DNA of 46,712 nt from an uncultured Actinomycetes bacterium. Its GTDB lineage: Bacteria; Actinomycetota; Acidimicrobiia; Acidimicrobiales; RAAP-2. Below, one piece after another: positions 17,615-26,763 of this stretch; the first letter of the stretch is position 1; each line of letters starts with the position of its first letter. The translations under genes and the position numbers were made by a program. Where the stretch lies: assembly GCA_903870905.1 (NCBI GenBank), contig CAIQEU010000061.1:1-46712 (forward strand), written 5' to 3'. The notes under the pieces were generated by a model, which saw nothing but the letters and a program-made list of their open reading frames with translations, did no database searches and was not told where the DNA came from.

Positions 17615-17620
17615 TAGGAT
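17615..17620 (+). promoter_or_regulatory. Candidate -10 box (TAGGAT) of the beta-propeller gene
   Basis: TAGGAT ends 6 bases before ATG 17627, predicting a transcript that starts at the initiation codon. Confidence 0.42.
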
Positions 17621-17626
17621 GAAGCC

Positions 17627-18553
17627 ATGAGAACTCGGTGGTTGACGTGCCTGCTCGCCCCAGTGCTCGCTGGAGCGCTGCTCGCAGCACCTGCTGGTGC
17701 CATCAAGAGTCACAAGCTGGTCAACGTGGTGCTGCCTGCTGGCGAAGCGCCCTCCGCCATCACTGGCGCCGGCACCGCGCTCTACGTCGCCAACACCCTG
17801 TCAAACTCGCTGACCGTCATCAACGCAGCATCGGCCAAGGTGGTGGGCACCCGGCCCTTGCCGAGTTCACCGACTGCGGTGCTCACCACTGGCCCAACGA
17901 TCTGGGTGGCCATGACCAACGGGACGGTGGCGCGCTACTCCACCACAACCTGGCACCGCCAACTCCTCATCGCCGCCGCCCAGACGCCGATTTCCCTCGT
18001 CGTGTCGGGGAAGCGCGTCTGGATTGCCGATGCAGCAACCAACACCATCGTGGTGGCGAGCACCGTCGACGGCCACGTCATTGGGTCGTTCTCCTCTCAA
18101 GGGAAGGGGCTCTCGTCGCTGCTCATGGTTCCCGGACACCTCTTGGCCACCAACGCCACCTCGGGTGAGGTTCAAGAGTTCGACCCAGCAACTGGGGATC
18201 TGCAAGGAACCTTCGCCGTCAGGCAGTCTCCGGTGGGGATGACCCTCGTTGGCTCGACGGTCTGGGTGGTCCGCGCAACTGCCCACACCGTGGCGGTGCT
18301 CGACCTCGCGGGTGGAGCCATCTCGGCCTACTACCCAACCGCAGGCCTGAAGACCACCGGGATTACCGCGGTGGGGAACCATGTCCTCGTGGCCAGTTCA
18401 GCCACCAACCTCGTCATGGACCTCAAGGCGTCGACCGGCAAGATCTACCGCGGGCACCGCACCGGGCGGGGACCTGCGGCCATGTGCTTCCTCGCTGGTC
18501 GCCTGTGGGTCACCAACCTGGCCAACCGCTCGGTGGACGGGATTGTCCTCTGA
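17627..18553 (+). CDS. Secreted YncE/YVTN-like beta-propeller protein
   Basis: A 308-residue exported protein. A classic Sec signal peptide (basic n-region MRTRW, hydrophobic core, AGA-type cleavage near residue 26) precedes about six to seven ~40-residue repeats. The repeats have alternating strands of the type LYVANTLSNSLTVI, VWIADAATNTIVV and LWVTNLANRSVDGIVL, as in YVTN/NHL-like propellers. There is no catalytic motif, so it probably binds a ligand or protein at the cell surface. It is transcribed away from rnpB and ends 34 bases before xseA. Confidence 0.8.
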   Translation: MRTRWLTCLLAPVLAGALLAAPAGAIKSHKLVNVVLPAGEAPSAITGAGTALYVANTLSNSLTVINAASAKVVGTRPLPSSPTAVLTTGPTIWVAMTNGTVARYSTTTWHRQLLIAAAQTPISLVVSGKRVWIADAATNTIVVASTVDGHVIGSFSSQGKGLSSLLMVPGHLLATNATSGEVQEFDPATGDLQGTFAVRQSPVGMTLVGSTVWVVRATAHTVAVLDLAGGAISAYYPTAGLKTTGITAVGNHVLVASSATNLVMDLKASTGKIYRGHRTGRGPAAMCFLAGRLWVTNLANRSVDGIVL

Positions 18554-18575
18554 CCTCTGCGCCGGTGAGGCTCGG

Positions 18576-18581
18576 TAGGGT
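18576..18581 (+). promoter_or_regulatory. Candidate -10 box (TAGGGT) of the xse operon
   Basis: TAGGGT ends 6 bases before ATG 18588. The overlapping gene starts downstream suggest this promoter drives xseA, xseB, the MBL gene and the FAD reductase as one transcript. Confidence 0.45.
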
Positions 18582-18587
18582 AGGGCC

Positions 18588-19874
18588 ATGACGCCAAGCG
18601 ATGGAACGACCGTACCTCCGGTGCTCTCCATCTCCCAGCTCTACGACCGCGTCGACGCTGCCCTCAACTCCACCTTCGGCGGCAAGTCTGGCCTCTGGGT
18701 CGAAGGGGAGATTGCCAAGATCTCCGGCTCCAACGGTCACTGCTACTTAGACCTCGTCGACCCCGCAGAGCGGGGCCCCCGGCCGAGTGTGCTCGGTGGC
18801 AAGTGCTGGAAGTCCACCTGGGGACCCCTTCAACGGACCCTCGCAGCAGCGGGCATCACGTTGACTGCTGGGATGACCATTCGGTTCAAGGGAACCGTCG
18901 ACTTCTACCGACCCCAGGGCAAAGTCGGCTTCGTCATCTCCGAACTCGACGTCACCGCCCTCCAGGGTGCGATGGCCCTCCAGCGCCAAGAGCTCATCGA
19001 CGCCCTTCGCCGAGACGGCACCATTGGGAGGAACGCATCAATTCCAGTCCCCGAGTTACCGCTCCGGGTGGGGCTCATCGCCAGTCCCGGCACCGAAGGC
19101 TGCGCCGACTTCCTCGGCCAGCTCGAACGGTCGGGCTTCGCCTTCGAGGTCATCTTGAGCCCCGCCACCATGCAGGGTGAACGCTCGGCCCCGTCGGTGA
19201 TTCAGGGCTTGGCCTCGCTCCAACGACTCGCAGACTCCGTCGACCTCATCGTGATCACGAGAGGTGGGGGAGCCAAGACCGACCTCGCTGCCTTCGACGA
19301 CGACGCCTTGGCCCGAGCCATTGGGGCGAGCACGATTCCGGTCTGGACCGCCATTGGCCACAGCGGCGATGAGTCCATCTGTGACCTCGTGGCCGGTCGG
19401 GCCCACATCACCCCAACCGCCTGTGGCGGGGCCATCGTCGAGCGGGTGAGCCTCGTCGCAGCGTCGGTAGCGAGTTCGGCTGCTGCGGTCCTTCGAGCAG
19501 CAGAGTCCGTGGTCGCAGATGCCGTGCACCTCCGAGAGCGAGCGACCTCGCAACTCGGCCTCTTGGCCTCTGGAGCGCTCGCCCGTGAGCACCTCCGCTT
19601 GAGCAACGACGTGCAGCGCCTCGTCCGTGCAGCACGTGCTCGCTGCATCGAAGCAGCCACCTCGCTCGGCACCGCCGTGCGCCTCACCAAGACCAGTGCC
19701 ACCGACACCCAGCTCCGCCGGGGCTTCGCCATCATCCGCACCGAGACCGGGAGCATTGTCCGTTCCCCAGAAGCCGTCGCCATCGGCACCGAGATCTCGG
19801 CAGAATTCGCCACCGGAACCCTGACGGCAACGGTGACCGGCCATCAACCATTGACCACTGAGGAGGCGTCGTGA
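18588..19874 (+). CDS. xseA: Exodeoxyribonuclease VII large subunit
   Basis: A 428-residue catalytic subunit of exonuclease VII, which degrades single-stranded DNA from both ends into oligonucleotides. The N-terminal OB fold (VEGEIAKISGSNGHCYLDL, with an ssDNA-binding role) is followed by the catalytic domain with RGGGAKTDLAAFDD, IGHSGDESICDLVA and PTACGGAIVER, and then a helical C-terminus ending LRRGFAI, a usual XseA motif. It is slightly shorter in the coiled region than the E. coli protein. xseB follows with a 4-base overlap. Confidence 0.95.
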   Translation: MTPSDGTTVPPVLSISQLYDRVDAALNSTFGGKSGLWVEGEIAKISGSNGHCYLDLVDPAERGPRPSVLGGKCWKSTWGPLQRTLAAAGITLTAGMTIRFKGTVDFYRPQGKVGFVISELDVTALQGAMALQRQELIDALRRDGTIGRNASIPVPELPLRVGLIASPGTEGCADFLGQLERSGFAFEVILSPATMQGERSAPSVIQGLASLQRLADSVDLIVITRGGGAKTDLAAFDDDALARAIGASTIPVWTAIGHSGDESICDLVAGRAHITPTACGGAIVERVSLVAASVASSAAAVLRAAESVVADAVHLRERATSQLGLLASGALAREHLRLSNDVQRLVRAARARCIEAATSLGTAVRLTKTSATDTQLRRGFAIIRTETGSIVRSPEAVAIGTEISAEFATGTLTATVTGHQPLTTEEAS

Positions 19875-20122
19875 CGTCTGAACCCCAACCCGCCACCGAC
19901 CTGAGTTCCACTGCTGCTCGTCGAGAGCTCGACGCCATCGTGGCCGCCTTCGAAGACGGCGACTTGGACTTGGACCAGGTCGTGGCCCAGCTCACCCGGG
20001 CCACTGAACTCGCCACTGAGCTCGACCGCCGCATCAAGGCCACGACGCTTCGGGTGGAAGAACTCGCCCCTGCGCTCTTGGCCATCGCTGCTGACCCTGA
20101 GACCGGGGAGATCCTCTCGTGA
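19871..20122 (+). CDS. xseB: Exodeoxyribonuclease VII small subunit
   Basis: An 83-residue partner of XseA. The helical core carries the small-subunit pattern (ELDAIVAAFEDGDLDLDQ, then a second helix ATELATELDRRIKATTLRVEE). GTG 19871 overlaps the xseA stop as GTGA, with GAGGAG just upstream. In exonuclease VII several copies of XseB assemble on the XseA helices. The next gene also overlaps it by 4 bases. Confidence 0.93.
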   Translation: MTSEPQPATDLSSTAARRELDAIVAAFEDGDLDLDQVVAQLTRATELATELDRRIKATTLRVEELAPALLAIAADPETGEILS

Positions 20123-20829
20123 GCAGCGACCGGCTCTACTTCCGTCAACTCCTGGCTGGTCGGGACTTCGCCGTGGGCGACCCCATCGCCCGACAGATGG
20201 TGAACTTCGCCTACGTCATTGGTGACACCGTGACCAAAGAAGCGGTCATCGTCGACCCCGCCTACGCCGTCTCGGACCTCGTGGACGTCATCCGAGGCGA
20301 GGGCATGGAGGTCGTCGGTGCCCTCGCCACCCACTACCACGCCGACCACGTCGGCGGCTCGCTCTTCGGCCACCAGATCGCCGGGATCACCGAGCTCTTG
20401 GAGATCGTCGACGTCCCCATCCACGTCCAGCGGGACGAAGAACCGTGGGTGGCTCGCACAACGGGCGTGACTTCTGAACTCGTGGCCCATGCTCCCGGTG
20501 ACGTCGTGACCGTCGGAGAAATTGCTATCACCTGCATCCACACCCCGGGCCACACCCCAGGCAGCCAGTGCCTCCTCGTCGAGGACTGCTTGGTCTCAGG
20601 CGACACCTTGTTCTTAGAAGGCTGCGGACGGACCGATCTCCCAGGGAGCGACCCCGAGGAGATGTACCGGACCCTCACCGAGCGCTTGTCGGTGGTGAGC
20701 GACCAGACGGTGCTCTTCCCCGGCCACCTCTACGCCGCCGAGCCCTCTCAGCCCATGGGGGAGACCCGGAAGTGGAACTACGTGCTCGCGCCGCGTACCA
20801 AGGACGAGTGGCTGGCGGCCTTCTCATGA
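20119..20829 (+). CDS. MBL-fold metallo-hydrolase
   Basis: A 236-residue hydrolase with the full metallo-beta-lactamase set: THYHADH (His72, His74, Asp76, His77), TPGHTPGS, VSGDTLF (metal-bridging Asp) and FPGHLY. The HTPGHTPGSQ and GRTDLPGSD segments resemble glyoxalase II and persulfide dioxygenase (ETHE1-like) enzymes; no rhodanese domain is attached. GTG start overlaps xseB (GTGA), and its stop overlaps the FAD reductase start (ATGA). Thioester or persulfide hydrolysis/oxidation is inferred. Confidence 0.87.
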   Translation: MSSDRLYFRQLLAGRDFAVGDPIARQMVNFAYVIGDTVTKEAVIVDPAYAVSDLVDVIRGEGMEVVGALATHYHADHVGGSLFGHQIAGITELLEIVDVPIHVQRDEEPWVARTTGVTSELVAHAPGDVVTVGEIAITCIHTPGHTPGSQCLLVEDCLVSGDTLFLEGCGRTDLPGSDPEEMYRTLTERLSVVSDQTVLFPGHLYAAEPSQPMGETRKWNYVLAPRTKDEWLAAFS

Positions 20830-22064
20830 GCGCCGGACCCATCACTGAGAACGACCACGTCCTGATCGTCGGTGCAGGTCTGGCCGGACTGCGCACCGCT
20901 CAGGGGCTCCGCGATGGCGGCTTCACTGGTTGCATCACCATGGTGGGCGATGAGCCCCATCCCCCCTACGACCGCCCCCCGCTATCGAAGCAAATTGCAA
21001 CGGGGAAGTGGCCCGCTGAACGAGCGGTGCTCATGGGCGAGGAGCGCCGAGCAGAGCTCAACGTGGAGCTCATCTGCGGCGATGCCGCCACTGCGCTCGA
21101 TCCAGAAGCGATGACCGTTACCTTCGCCAGCGGGGCCGTGCGCGCCGCTGATCGCATCGTGATCGCCACCGGCACGAGCGCTCGCCACCTGCCAGTTCCT
21201 GAAGGGGTTCACCCGCTGTCGGTGCGGACCATGGAAGACGGCATGGCCTTGGCCGGCGTGCTGACCGGTGGGACGCCGCTGCGGGTGGTCATCATTGGCG
21301 CCGGGTTCATCGGAGCCGAAGTCGCCTCGGCGGCAGCAGACCTCGGCCACGTCGTGACCGTGATCGAAGCTCAGGAGATCCCCCTCGGCACCATTCTCGG
21401 CCCGGAGCTCGGCGCCATCTGTGGTCACCTCCACGCCAAGAAGGGCGTGGCCCTCACGACCGGGGCCACCGTCGAGCGCATCACCGAGGGTCCAGGTGCA
21501 CCATACGGGGCGACCGTGCACCTGGCCTCTGGTGAAGTGCTGACCGCCGACCTGCTCGTCGTCGGCATTGGCGTGGTGCCCAACACCACTTGGCTGGAGG
21601 GCAGTGGGCTACAGCTCGACAACGGCGTGGTGGTCGACGACCGGCTCTTCGCAACGGACACCATCCTGGCCGTGGGGGACGTGGCCCGCTTTGCCTGGCA
21701 CGCACTCGGCACCGTGACCCCCACCCGCATCGAGCACTGGCAGGTCGCCGCTGACCACGGGGCAACTGCCGCCCACTCGCTCCTCGCCGGGAGGGAGAAG
21801 GCCCAACCTGCGGCGATCCTGCCCTACTTCTGGTCCGACCAATACGGGGTGAAACTCCAGATGCTCGGACGACCGGCACCGGGCGACACCGTGGAGATCG
21901 TCCTCGGCAGCGAAGAGGATGGCTCACTCCTCGCCCTCTACACGAGGGGCAACCTCGTGAGCGCGGCGTTCGCGATCTCGAAGCCCCGCCAGTTGATGCA
22001 ACTCCGAGCCGCAATGGTGGCTGGGTGCACAAAGGCCGAAGCGCTCGCCGTCCTCGGTCTCTAG
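20826..22064 (+). CDS. NAD(P)/FAD-dependent oxidoreductase, ferredoxin/rubredoxin reductase type
   Basis: A 412-residue flavoprotein with FAD-binding VGAGLAGLR, DRPPLSK, VIATGTSAR, the NAD(P) Rossmann IIGAGFIGAEVA and the late VGDVARF FAD motif. A C-terminal dimer/reductase domain contains PYFWSDQYGVKLQ, a hallmark of reductases for bacterial [2Fe-2S] ferredoxins such as those of dioxygenase and P450 systems. ATG 20826 overlaps the MBL stop (ATGA); an upstream extension would run through that gene and is discarded. A P450 is encoded about 18 kb away; a partnership is possible but not shown. Confidence 0.88.
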   Translation: MSAGPITENDHVLIVGAGLAGLRTAQGLRDGGFTGCITMVGDEPHPPYDRPPLSKQIATGKWPAERAVLMGEERRAELNVELICGDAATALDPEAMTVTFASGAVRAADRIVIATGTSARHLPVPEGVHPLSVRTMEDGMALAGVLTGGTPLRVVIIGAGFIGAEVASAAADLGHVVTVIEAQEIPLGTILGPELGAICGHLHAKKGVALTTGATVERITEGPGAPYGATVHLASGEVLTADLLVVGIGVVPNTTWLEGSGLQLDNGVVVDDRLFATDTILAVGDVARFAWHALGTVTPTRIEHWQVAADHGATAAHSLLAGREKAQPAAILPYFWSDQYGVKLQMLGRPAPGDTVEIVLGSEEDGSLLALYTRGNLVSAAFAISKPRQLMQLRAAMVAGCTKAEALAVLGL

Positions 22065-23536
22065 AACTGCACCCCAGAGAGGTCGGGAATCGTCCCCTCA
22101 GCCCGAGCTCGTCGATCGAGCCAGGTGGCTCGAGCAGCGGCGCGCTCGTCATCGGAGATGCTCGGGTCGATGACGTCTGCAGGCTGCACCAAGGCGGCGA
22201 TCTCCTCTACAGAGCTGTAGGTCCCGACACCGAGTCCGGCCAAGAAGCCTGCGCCTCGAGTGGTGGCCTCGAGCTCTGAGGATCGCTCAACCGGACGACC
22301 GGTGGCATTCGCCAAGAGCCCTACGAACGTGGCGTTGGCCGACATGCCACCGTCGACGCGAATCGTCGCGAGCTGGTGGCCCGATTCTGCTTCGGCGGCT
22401 TCGACGAGGTCTGCACCGCGCTGGGCAATGCCGTCCAAGACCGCACGGGTGATCTCCGCTCGCCCAGTGCCTCGCGTGAGGCCCAGGAGCGCGCCACGGG
22501 CCCCGAAGTCCCACGTCGGGGTGCCGAGGCCGAGGAAGGCAGGGACGAAGGTCACGCCATCTGTCGTCGTGCACGATGCAGCAAGCGCGTCGGAGTCCGA
22601 AGCGTGGTCGAAGAAACCGAGGTCATCGCGGAGCCACTCAATGCAGGTACCCGCCGAGAGCATGATGGCCTCGAGGCCCCAGAGGGTCCTACCTGCTCGG
22701 CGTTGGGCGACGATGGGGAAGGTGCCATGGGGCCCACGAGCAGCGGTGCTCGGCGCATCGGGACCGGTGACCATGTTGAGCATGCCCCCGGTGCCGAAGG
22801 TGATCTTGGCGTCCCCTGGTGCAATGGCCCCTTGGCCAATGAGTGAGGCTTGCTGGTCGCCAGCCATTCCGGCAATTGGCGGTGCGCCATGGAGGGCAGA
22901 GGCGGCGCCGATGATGCCGCTCGTGTCGCAGATCTGCGGCAAGGTGGCCCGGTCGATGCGGAGGACTTCTAAGACGTGGTCGTCGTAGTCGGTGATGGAG
23001 GCGTTGACGAGACCGGTCACTCCGGCGTTGGAGGCATCGGTGGCGAAGACGGTGCCACCGGAGAGGTGCCAGGCGACGTAGGTGTCCACGGTCCCGCAGC
23101 AGAGTTCTCCAGCTGCTGATCGGATGCGGTCGGGGTCGACCTCGTCCAAGATCGCCTGGTACTTCGTGGCCGAGACGTTGGGGGCGAGGCGGAGACCTTC
23201 GCCTTGGAGCACGAGGCACTGGATGACGGTGCGCAGGTCCTGCCAACCAATGGCAGGCCCGAGGACTTCACCGGTCTTTCGGTCCCACACAATGGACGAT
23301 GCGCGCTGGTTGGCGATGCCGACTGCTGCGACCGAACCGGCGATCTCGAGGACTGCTCGAGCGGTCTCCAGCGCCGCAGTGGCGATACCTCGAGCATCGA
23401 TCTCTACGAGACCAGGAGCGGGGCTCGTTGGGAGGACGGTCACCTGGTGGGTGTTGGTAACGGTCCCGTCAGGGTGGACGAGTGACGAGCGAACTGATGA
23501 GGTCCCCACGTCGACGACGAGGACGGAGGAGCTCAC
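22061..23536 (-). CDS. FGGY-family kinase, glycerol-kinase-like but with altered substrate site
   Basis: A 491-residue FGGY kinase whose GMAGDQQASLIGQ segment (catalytic Asp) and C-terminal RVDGGMSAN motif are glycerol-kinase-like. The substrate loop reads NQRASS where glycerol kinases have NQRET: the Glu that hydrogen-bonds glycerol is Ala here. The following WQDLR keeps the Trp. It is the third gene of an operon with GlpD and an AGPS-like flavoprotein (4-base overlaps), so the substrate is probably a glycerol or dihydroxyacetone derivative, but simple glycerol kinase should not be assumed. The stop overlaps the convergent reductase gene by 4 bases. Confidence 0.85.
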   Translation of the reverse strand: MSSSVLVVDVGTSSVRSSLVHPDGTVTNTHQVTVLPTSPAPGLVEIDARGIATAALETARAVLEIAGSVAAVGIANQRASSIVWDRKTGEVLGPAIGWQDLRTVIQCLVLQGEGLRLAPNVSATKYQAILDEVDPDRIRSAAGELCCGTVDTYVAWHLSGGTVFATDASNAGVTGLVNASITDYDDHVLEVLRIDRATLPQICDTSGIIGAASALHGAPPIAGMAGDQQASLIGQGAIAPGDAKITFGTGGMLNMVTGPDAPSTAARGPHGTFPIVAQRRAGRTLWGLEAIMLSAGTCIEWLRDDLGFFDHASDSDALAASCTTTDGVTFVPAFLGLGTPTWDFGARGALLGLTRGTGRAEITRAVLDGIAQRGADLVEAAEAESGHQLATIRVDGGMSANATFVGLLANATGRPVERSSELEATTRGAGFLAGLGVGTYSSVEEIAALVQPADVIDPSISDDERAAARATWLDRRARAEGTIPDLSGVQF

Positions 23537-25026
23537 TTCGGACCTCCGACGAACCCCAGCTTCCCGGGGTTGCAGATGCCGAGGGGATCGAGGGCATCCT
23601 TCACGCGCTCAAGGACACCGTGGGCTTCGCCCATGGCGGCCACGAGCGCACTCGCTCGGTGGAGGCCGATGCCGTGGTGGTGGCTGACCGCTGCTGGAGC
23701 AGCCACGAGGACGGCGTTCGCACGTTCCCAGACGCGGGCGTAGTAGGCGGCTTCTGCGGCCAGAGGCTCGTCGCCGTCTTCAGGGAGGGGCCTTCCGGCG
23801 AAGGTGAAGTAGCAACAAGCACCACTCGAGTAGGCGTGGGACTGGTGCACCGAGGCTTGGAGGGTGCCCGGCGTTGAGCGCAGCGCCTCCAACATCGCAT
23901 CAGTGACGGCCTGGAGTTCACCCCAGGGAGCGGCCATCTCGATGGTGTCGACGACGACGTGGTTACGCCAGAGCGGTTCTAACTGACTGACGTCGTTGCG
24001 GCGCTCCAACCAGTGGGCGACGAGGTCATCGCTCTGCGGGGTGGCGCCAGCGCACTCCTCGTCGACGATGGCCATGGTGGCGGCGAGCAGATGGGGATCG
24101 GCTTCGTCGAGGACGACCAAGGCATTGCCGACCACGTCGAAGGAGCGCTTGGTCTCGATTTCGTCGTAGAGGCGCAGCACTGCTGGGGTGGCACCTCGGC
24201 GCAGAATCCTCCGGCAGGCTTCTAAGCCTTCAGCGAAGGTGGGAAACGTCATGGCCCGGCGGGCTTCGGCCTTCGGCTTCTCGAAGATCTTGAGGGTGGC
24301 CTCGGTGATGATCCCAAGGGTGCCCTCGGCACCGACCAAGAGCTGGGTCAGGCTCGGACCGGTGGCGGTGCGGGGGCCGTGGGCGTTGGTGGAGAACACC
24401 GTGCCGTCGGGGAGCACTGCGGTGAGTGAGAGCACCAAGTCTTCGATCTTGCCGTAGCGGTTGGAGTACTGACCTGCACCTCGACACGCCAGCCATCCAC
24501 CGACCGTCGAGAGGGCGAAGCTCTGGGGAAAGTGGCCACAGGTGTAGCCCGGGCCCGTGGCGTTGAGGGCCGCTTCGAAGTCCGGACCGAAGGTCCCCGC
24601 TCCAACGGTTGCGGTCAAGGACACCTCGTCGACGATGATCTCGCCGGTGAGTCCGGTCAGGTCGAGGGCGATGCCGCCGTAGAGGGGGATGGAACCACCG
24701 CAGACGCCGCTGCGACCACCAGACGGGGTCACGGCGAGGTGGAGCTCCGTGGCGAAGGCCATGACTGCCGACACTTCAGCGGTTGAGCGAGGTCGGACGA
24801 CGCAGCGCGGGAGTGCGGGGATGGTGTTCCCTGCTGCCCAGCCAATGGCGATGGGCCACCAGTCGCGGGCGTGCTCAGCGCAGTCTGCGATGTCGATGGA
24901 GGTCGGGGCGATCGCCGATAACTCCTCGAGCAGCGAAGGCTCGAGCGGCTGGTCGAGGACGGGGAACCAGGTGGCGAGCGACGCGAGGTCGCCGTCGATG
25001 GTGGTCGGTGGGGTGGGTTCGGTCAT
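23533..25026 (-). CDS. FAD-binding oxidase, alkyldihydroxyacetonephosphate synthase-like
   Basis: A 497-residue flavoprotein with a PCMH-type FAD domain and linked-oxidase C-domain. AGPS-type signatures are TPSGGRSGVCGG, GHFPQSFALSTVGGWLA, NRYGKIEDLV and the late HHHGIG motif, in place of plain glycolate-oxidase subunits. In eukaryotes AGPS swaps the acyl chain of acyl-DHAP for a fatty alcohol to make ether lipids. Bacterial relatives, including one near glpD1 of Mycobacterium tuberculosis, have no settled role. It lies between GlpD and a glycerol-kinase-like enzyme, overlapping each by 4 bases, which points to triose/glycerol phosphate chemistry. Confidence 0.84.
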   Translation of the reverse strand: MTEPTPPTTIDGDLASLATWFPVLDQPLEPSLLEELSAIAPTSIDIADCAEHARDWWPIAIGWAAGNTIPALPRCVVRPRSTAEVSAVMAFATELHLAVTPSGGRSGVCGGSIPLYGGIALDLTGLTGEIIVDEVSLTATVGAGTFGPDFEAALNATGPGYTCGHFPQSFALSTVGGWLACRGAGQYSNRYGKIEDLVLSLTAVLPDGTVFSTNAHGPRTATGPSLTQLLVGAEGTLGIITEATLKIFEKPKAEARRAMTFPTFAEGLEACRRILRRGATPAVLRLYDEIETKRSFDVVGNALVVLDEADPHLLAATMAIVDEECAGATPQSDDLVAHWLERRNDVSQLEPLWRNHVVVDTIEMAAPWGELQAVTDAMLEALRSTPGTLQASVHQSHAYSSGACCYFTFAGRPLPEDGDEPLAAEAAYYARVWERANAVLVAAPAAVSHHHGIGLHRASALVAAMGEAHGVLERVKDALDPLGICNPGKLGFVGGPK

Positions 25027-26642
25027 TTCGGCTCCGCAGGTTTGAGGCCAGCAGCCTCGAGGTCGGCGTTCAAGGTGGCGAGGAAGGTGGCGACCTCACG
25101 GTCGATACGTTCGGCGTCCCAGCCGAGCAGCGCACCGGCTTGGGCGGCAACTGCAGGGGCGACCTTGGCAGCGAGATAGGCGTCTTGGATGCCGAGGCGG
25201 AGCCGTCGGAGCAGGATGTCGGCGAGGTCCTGGGCCATCTCCTCGGTGACGGCGTAGGCGATCTCGGCGGCGGAGTAGGGGAGTCCCTCGATGAGCGGCG
25301 TGGTGTCGAGGGCAGCCACCGCGTCAGCGTCGGTGCCGTAGCGCATGCCGAGGTGATCGGTCGGAGCAACGGCTGGTGCCCCGTGGAGTCGGAGGTGCTT
25401 GGTGGTGCACTTCGCCCCACGGCCTAAGTGCTTGACCACGACGTCGACGGTGTCTTCGGCCATCTTGCGATAGGTCGTCCACTTGCCCCCCGTGACGGTG
25501 ACGACACCGGCAGTCGTCGTGTGCACCTTGTGGCGACGAGAGAGATCAGCGGTGCGCTCCTTGACCGACTCGCCTTCGTCGGGTTGGAGGAGCGGGCGGA
25601 GCCCGGCCCAGACGCCCGTGACATCGTCAGGGGTCAAGTCGGCGGTGGTGACCGCGTTGACGGCGTTCAAGAGATAGGCGACGTCCTCATCGGTGCAGCG
25701 AGGGTCATCGAGGGATCCCTCGTACGCGGTGTCGGTGGTGCCGATGAAGGTGTAGGGGACCTCGGGCCACGGCACCACGAAGATCGAACGGCGATCGGAG
25801 ATGACCGGGATGACGGCGGCGATGTCGCAGGGGAGCCGATCGGCAGGCACGGTCAGGTGGACGCCCTTGGCCGGGCGAATCGACGCCGGGCGACCGACGG
25901 TCTCGAGGTCTCGGACGTCATCGGCCCAGACCCCAGCGGCGTTGACGACGACTCTCGCGTGGATGGAGAAACTCGGTGCTCCTGCGTCATTGGGACCAAC
26001 CGGTTGGGCCACCACACCGGTGACCGCACCGGATCCATCGGTCAAGAACTCAACCGCAGACACGTAGTTCGCAGCCAATGCCCCACGGTCGACGGCCGAG
26101 CGGACGAGGGTGAGGGCTACTCGGGCGTCATCACCACGGGCGTCGAAGTAGAGGAAGCCCGCGACCAGGCGATCGGTGCGAAGGTTCGGGAGGTGGCCTT
26201 CGGCAGTGGCCTTGGAGATGCGCTGGTGGCGCTTGCCAATGCGAAGGCCACCGGTCACGTCGTAGAGCCAGAGGGCAGTGGAGTAGGACCGGGCCACGGT
26301 CTTCGACACCACGCCGTTCTTCCCGAAGAGGGGAATGAGGAAGGGGAGTGGGGAGACGAGGTGGGGAGCGTTCTCCAAGAGGCGCTGGCGTTCGTAGAGG
26401 TTCTCGTAGACGAGGCGGAACTCACGTTGTTGGAGGTAGCGCAGGCCTCCGTGGACCAACTTGGAGGACTTGGACGAGGTTCCCGCCGCGATGTCGTCCT
26501 TGTCGATAATGGCAACGGAGAGGCCACGAGCGGCAGCGTCGAGGGCGATTCCCGCCCCGGTCATGCCCGCCCCGATCACGAGGACGTCGACCTCCGCGTT
26601 GGCGAGTTGTGCGAGTGCAGCAGAACGGTTCAACGCGGTCAT
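25023..26642 (-). CDS. glpD: Glycerol-3-phosphate dehydrogenase (FAD, aerobic)
   Basis: A 539-residue flavoenzyme that oxidises sn-glycerol 3-phosphate to DHAP and feeds electrons to quinone at the membrane. It shows VIGAGMTGAGIALDAA (FAD), GTSSKSSKLVHGGLRYL (GlpD signature), SDRRSIFVVPW and a final GGKWTTYRKMAEDTVD motif. Length is that of GlpD. ATG 26642 follows GAGGGAG; the frame is open 96 codons upstream but that part runs into the divergent MFS gene. It is the first gene of the three-gene operon. Confidence 0.93.
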   Translation of the reverse strand: MTALNRSAALAQLANAEVDVLVIGAGMTGAGIALDAAARGLSVAIIDKDDIAAGTSSKSSKLVHGGLRYLQQREFRLVYENLYERQRLLENAPHLVSPLPFLIPLFGKNGVVSKTVARSYSTALWLYDVTGGLRIGKRHQRISKATAEGHLPNLRTDRLVAGFLYFDARGDDARVALTLVRSAVDRGALAANYVSAVEFLTDGSGAVTGVVAQPVGPNDAGAPSFSIHARVVVNAAGVWADDVRDLETVGRPASIRPAKGVHLTVPADRLPCDIAAVIPVISDRRSIFVVPWPEVPYTFIGTTDTAYEGSLDDPRCTDEDVAYLLNAVNAVTTADLTPDDVTGVWAGLRPLLQPDEGESVKERTADLSRRHKVHTTTAGVVTVTGGKWTTYRKMAEDTVDVVVKHLGRGAKCTTKHLRLHGAPAVAPTDHLGMRYGTDADAVAALDTTPLIEGLPYSAAEIAYAVTEEMAQDLADILLRRLRLGIQDAYLAAKVAPAVAAQAGALLGWDAERIDREVATFLATLNADLEAAGLKPAEPK

Positions 26643-26763
26643 GATCTCCCTCAGAGCAGTCGCCTTCAGCCTGCCACACGAGGCCCGACATTCCCGCAAT
26701 TCTGCTCCGGGGTTTGGCGTCTCCCGGTAGGGTGGAGCCTTCGCGAACCCCCTGAGGAGCCAC

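Noticed and set aside
20568-20825. N-terminal extension of the FAD reductase
   Set aside because: The extension runs out of frame through the MBL hydrolase; ATG 20826 gives a normal FAD-binding N-terminus and an ATGA overlap.
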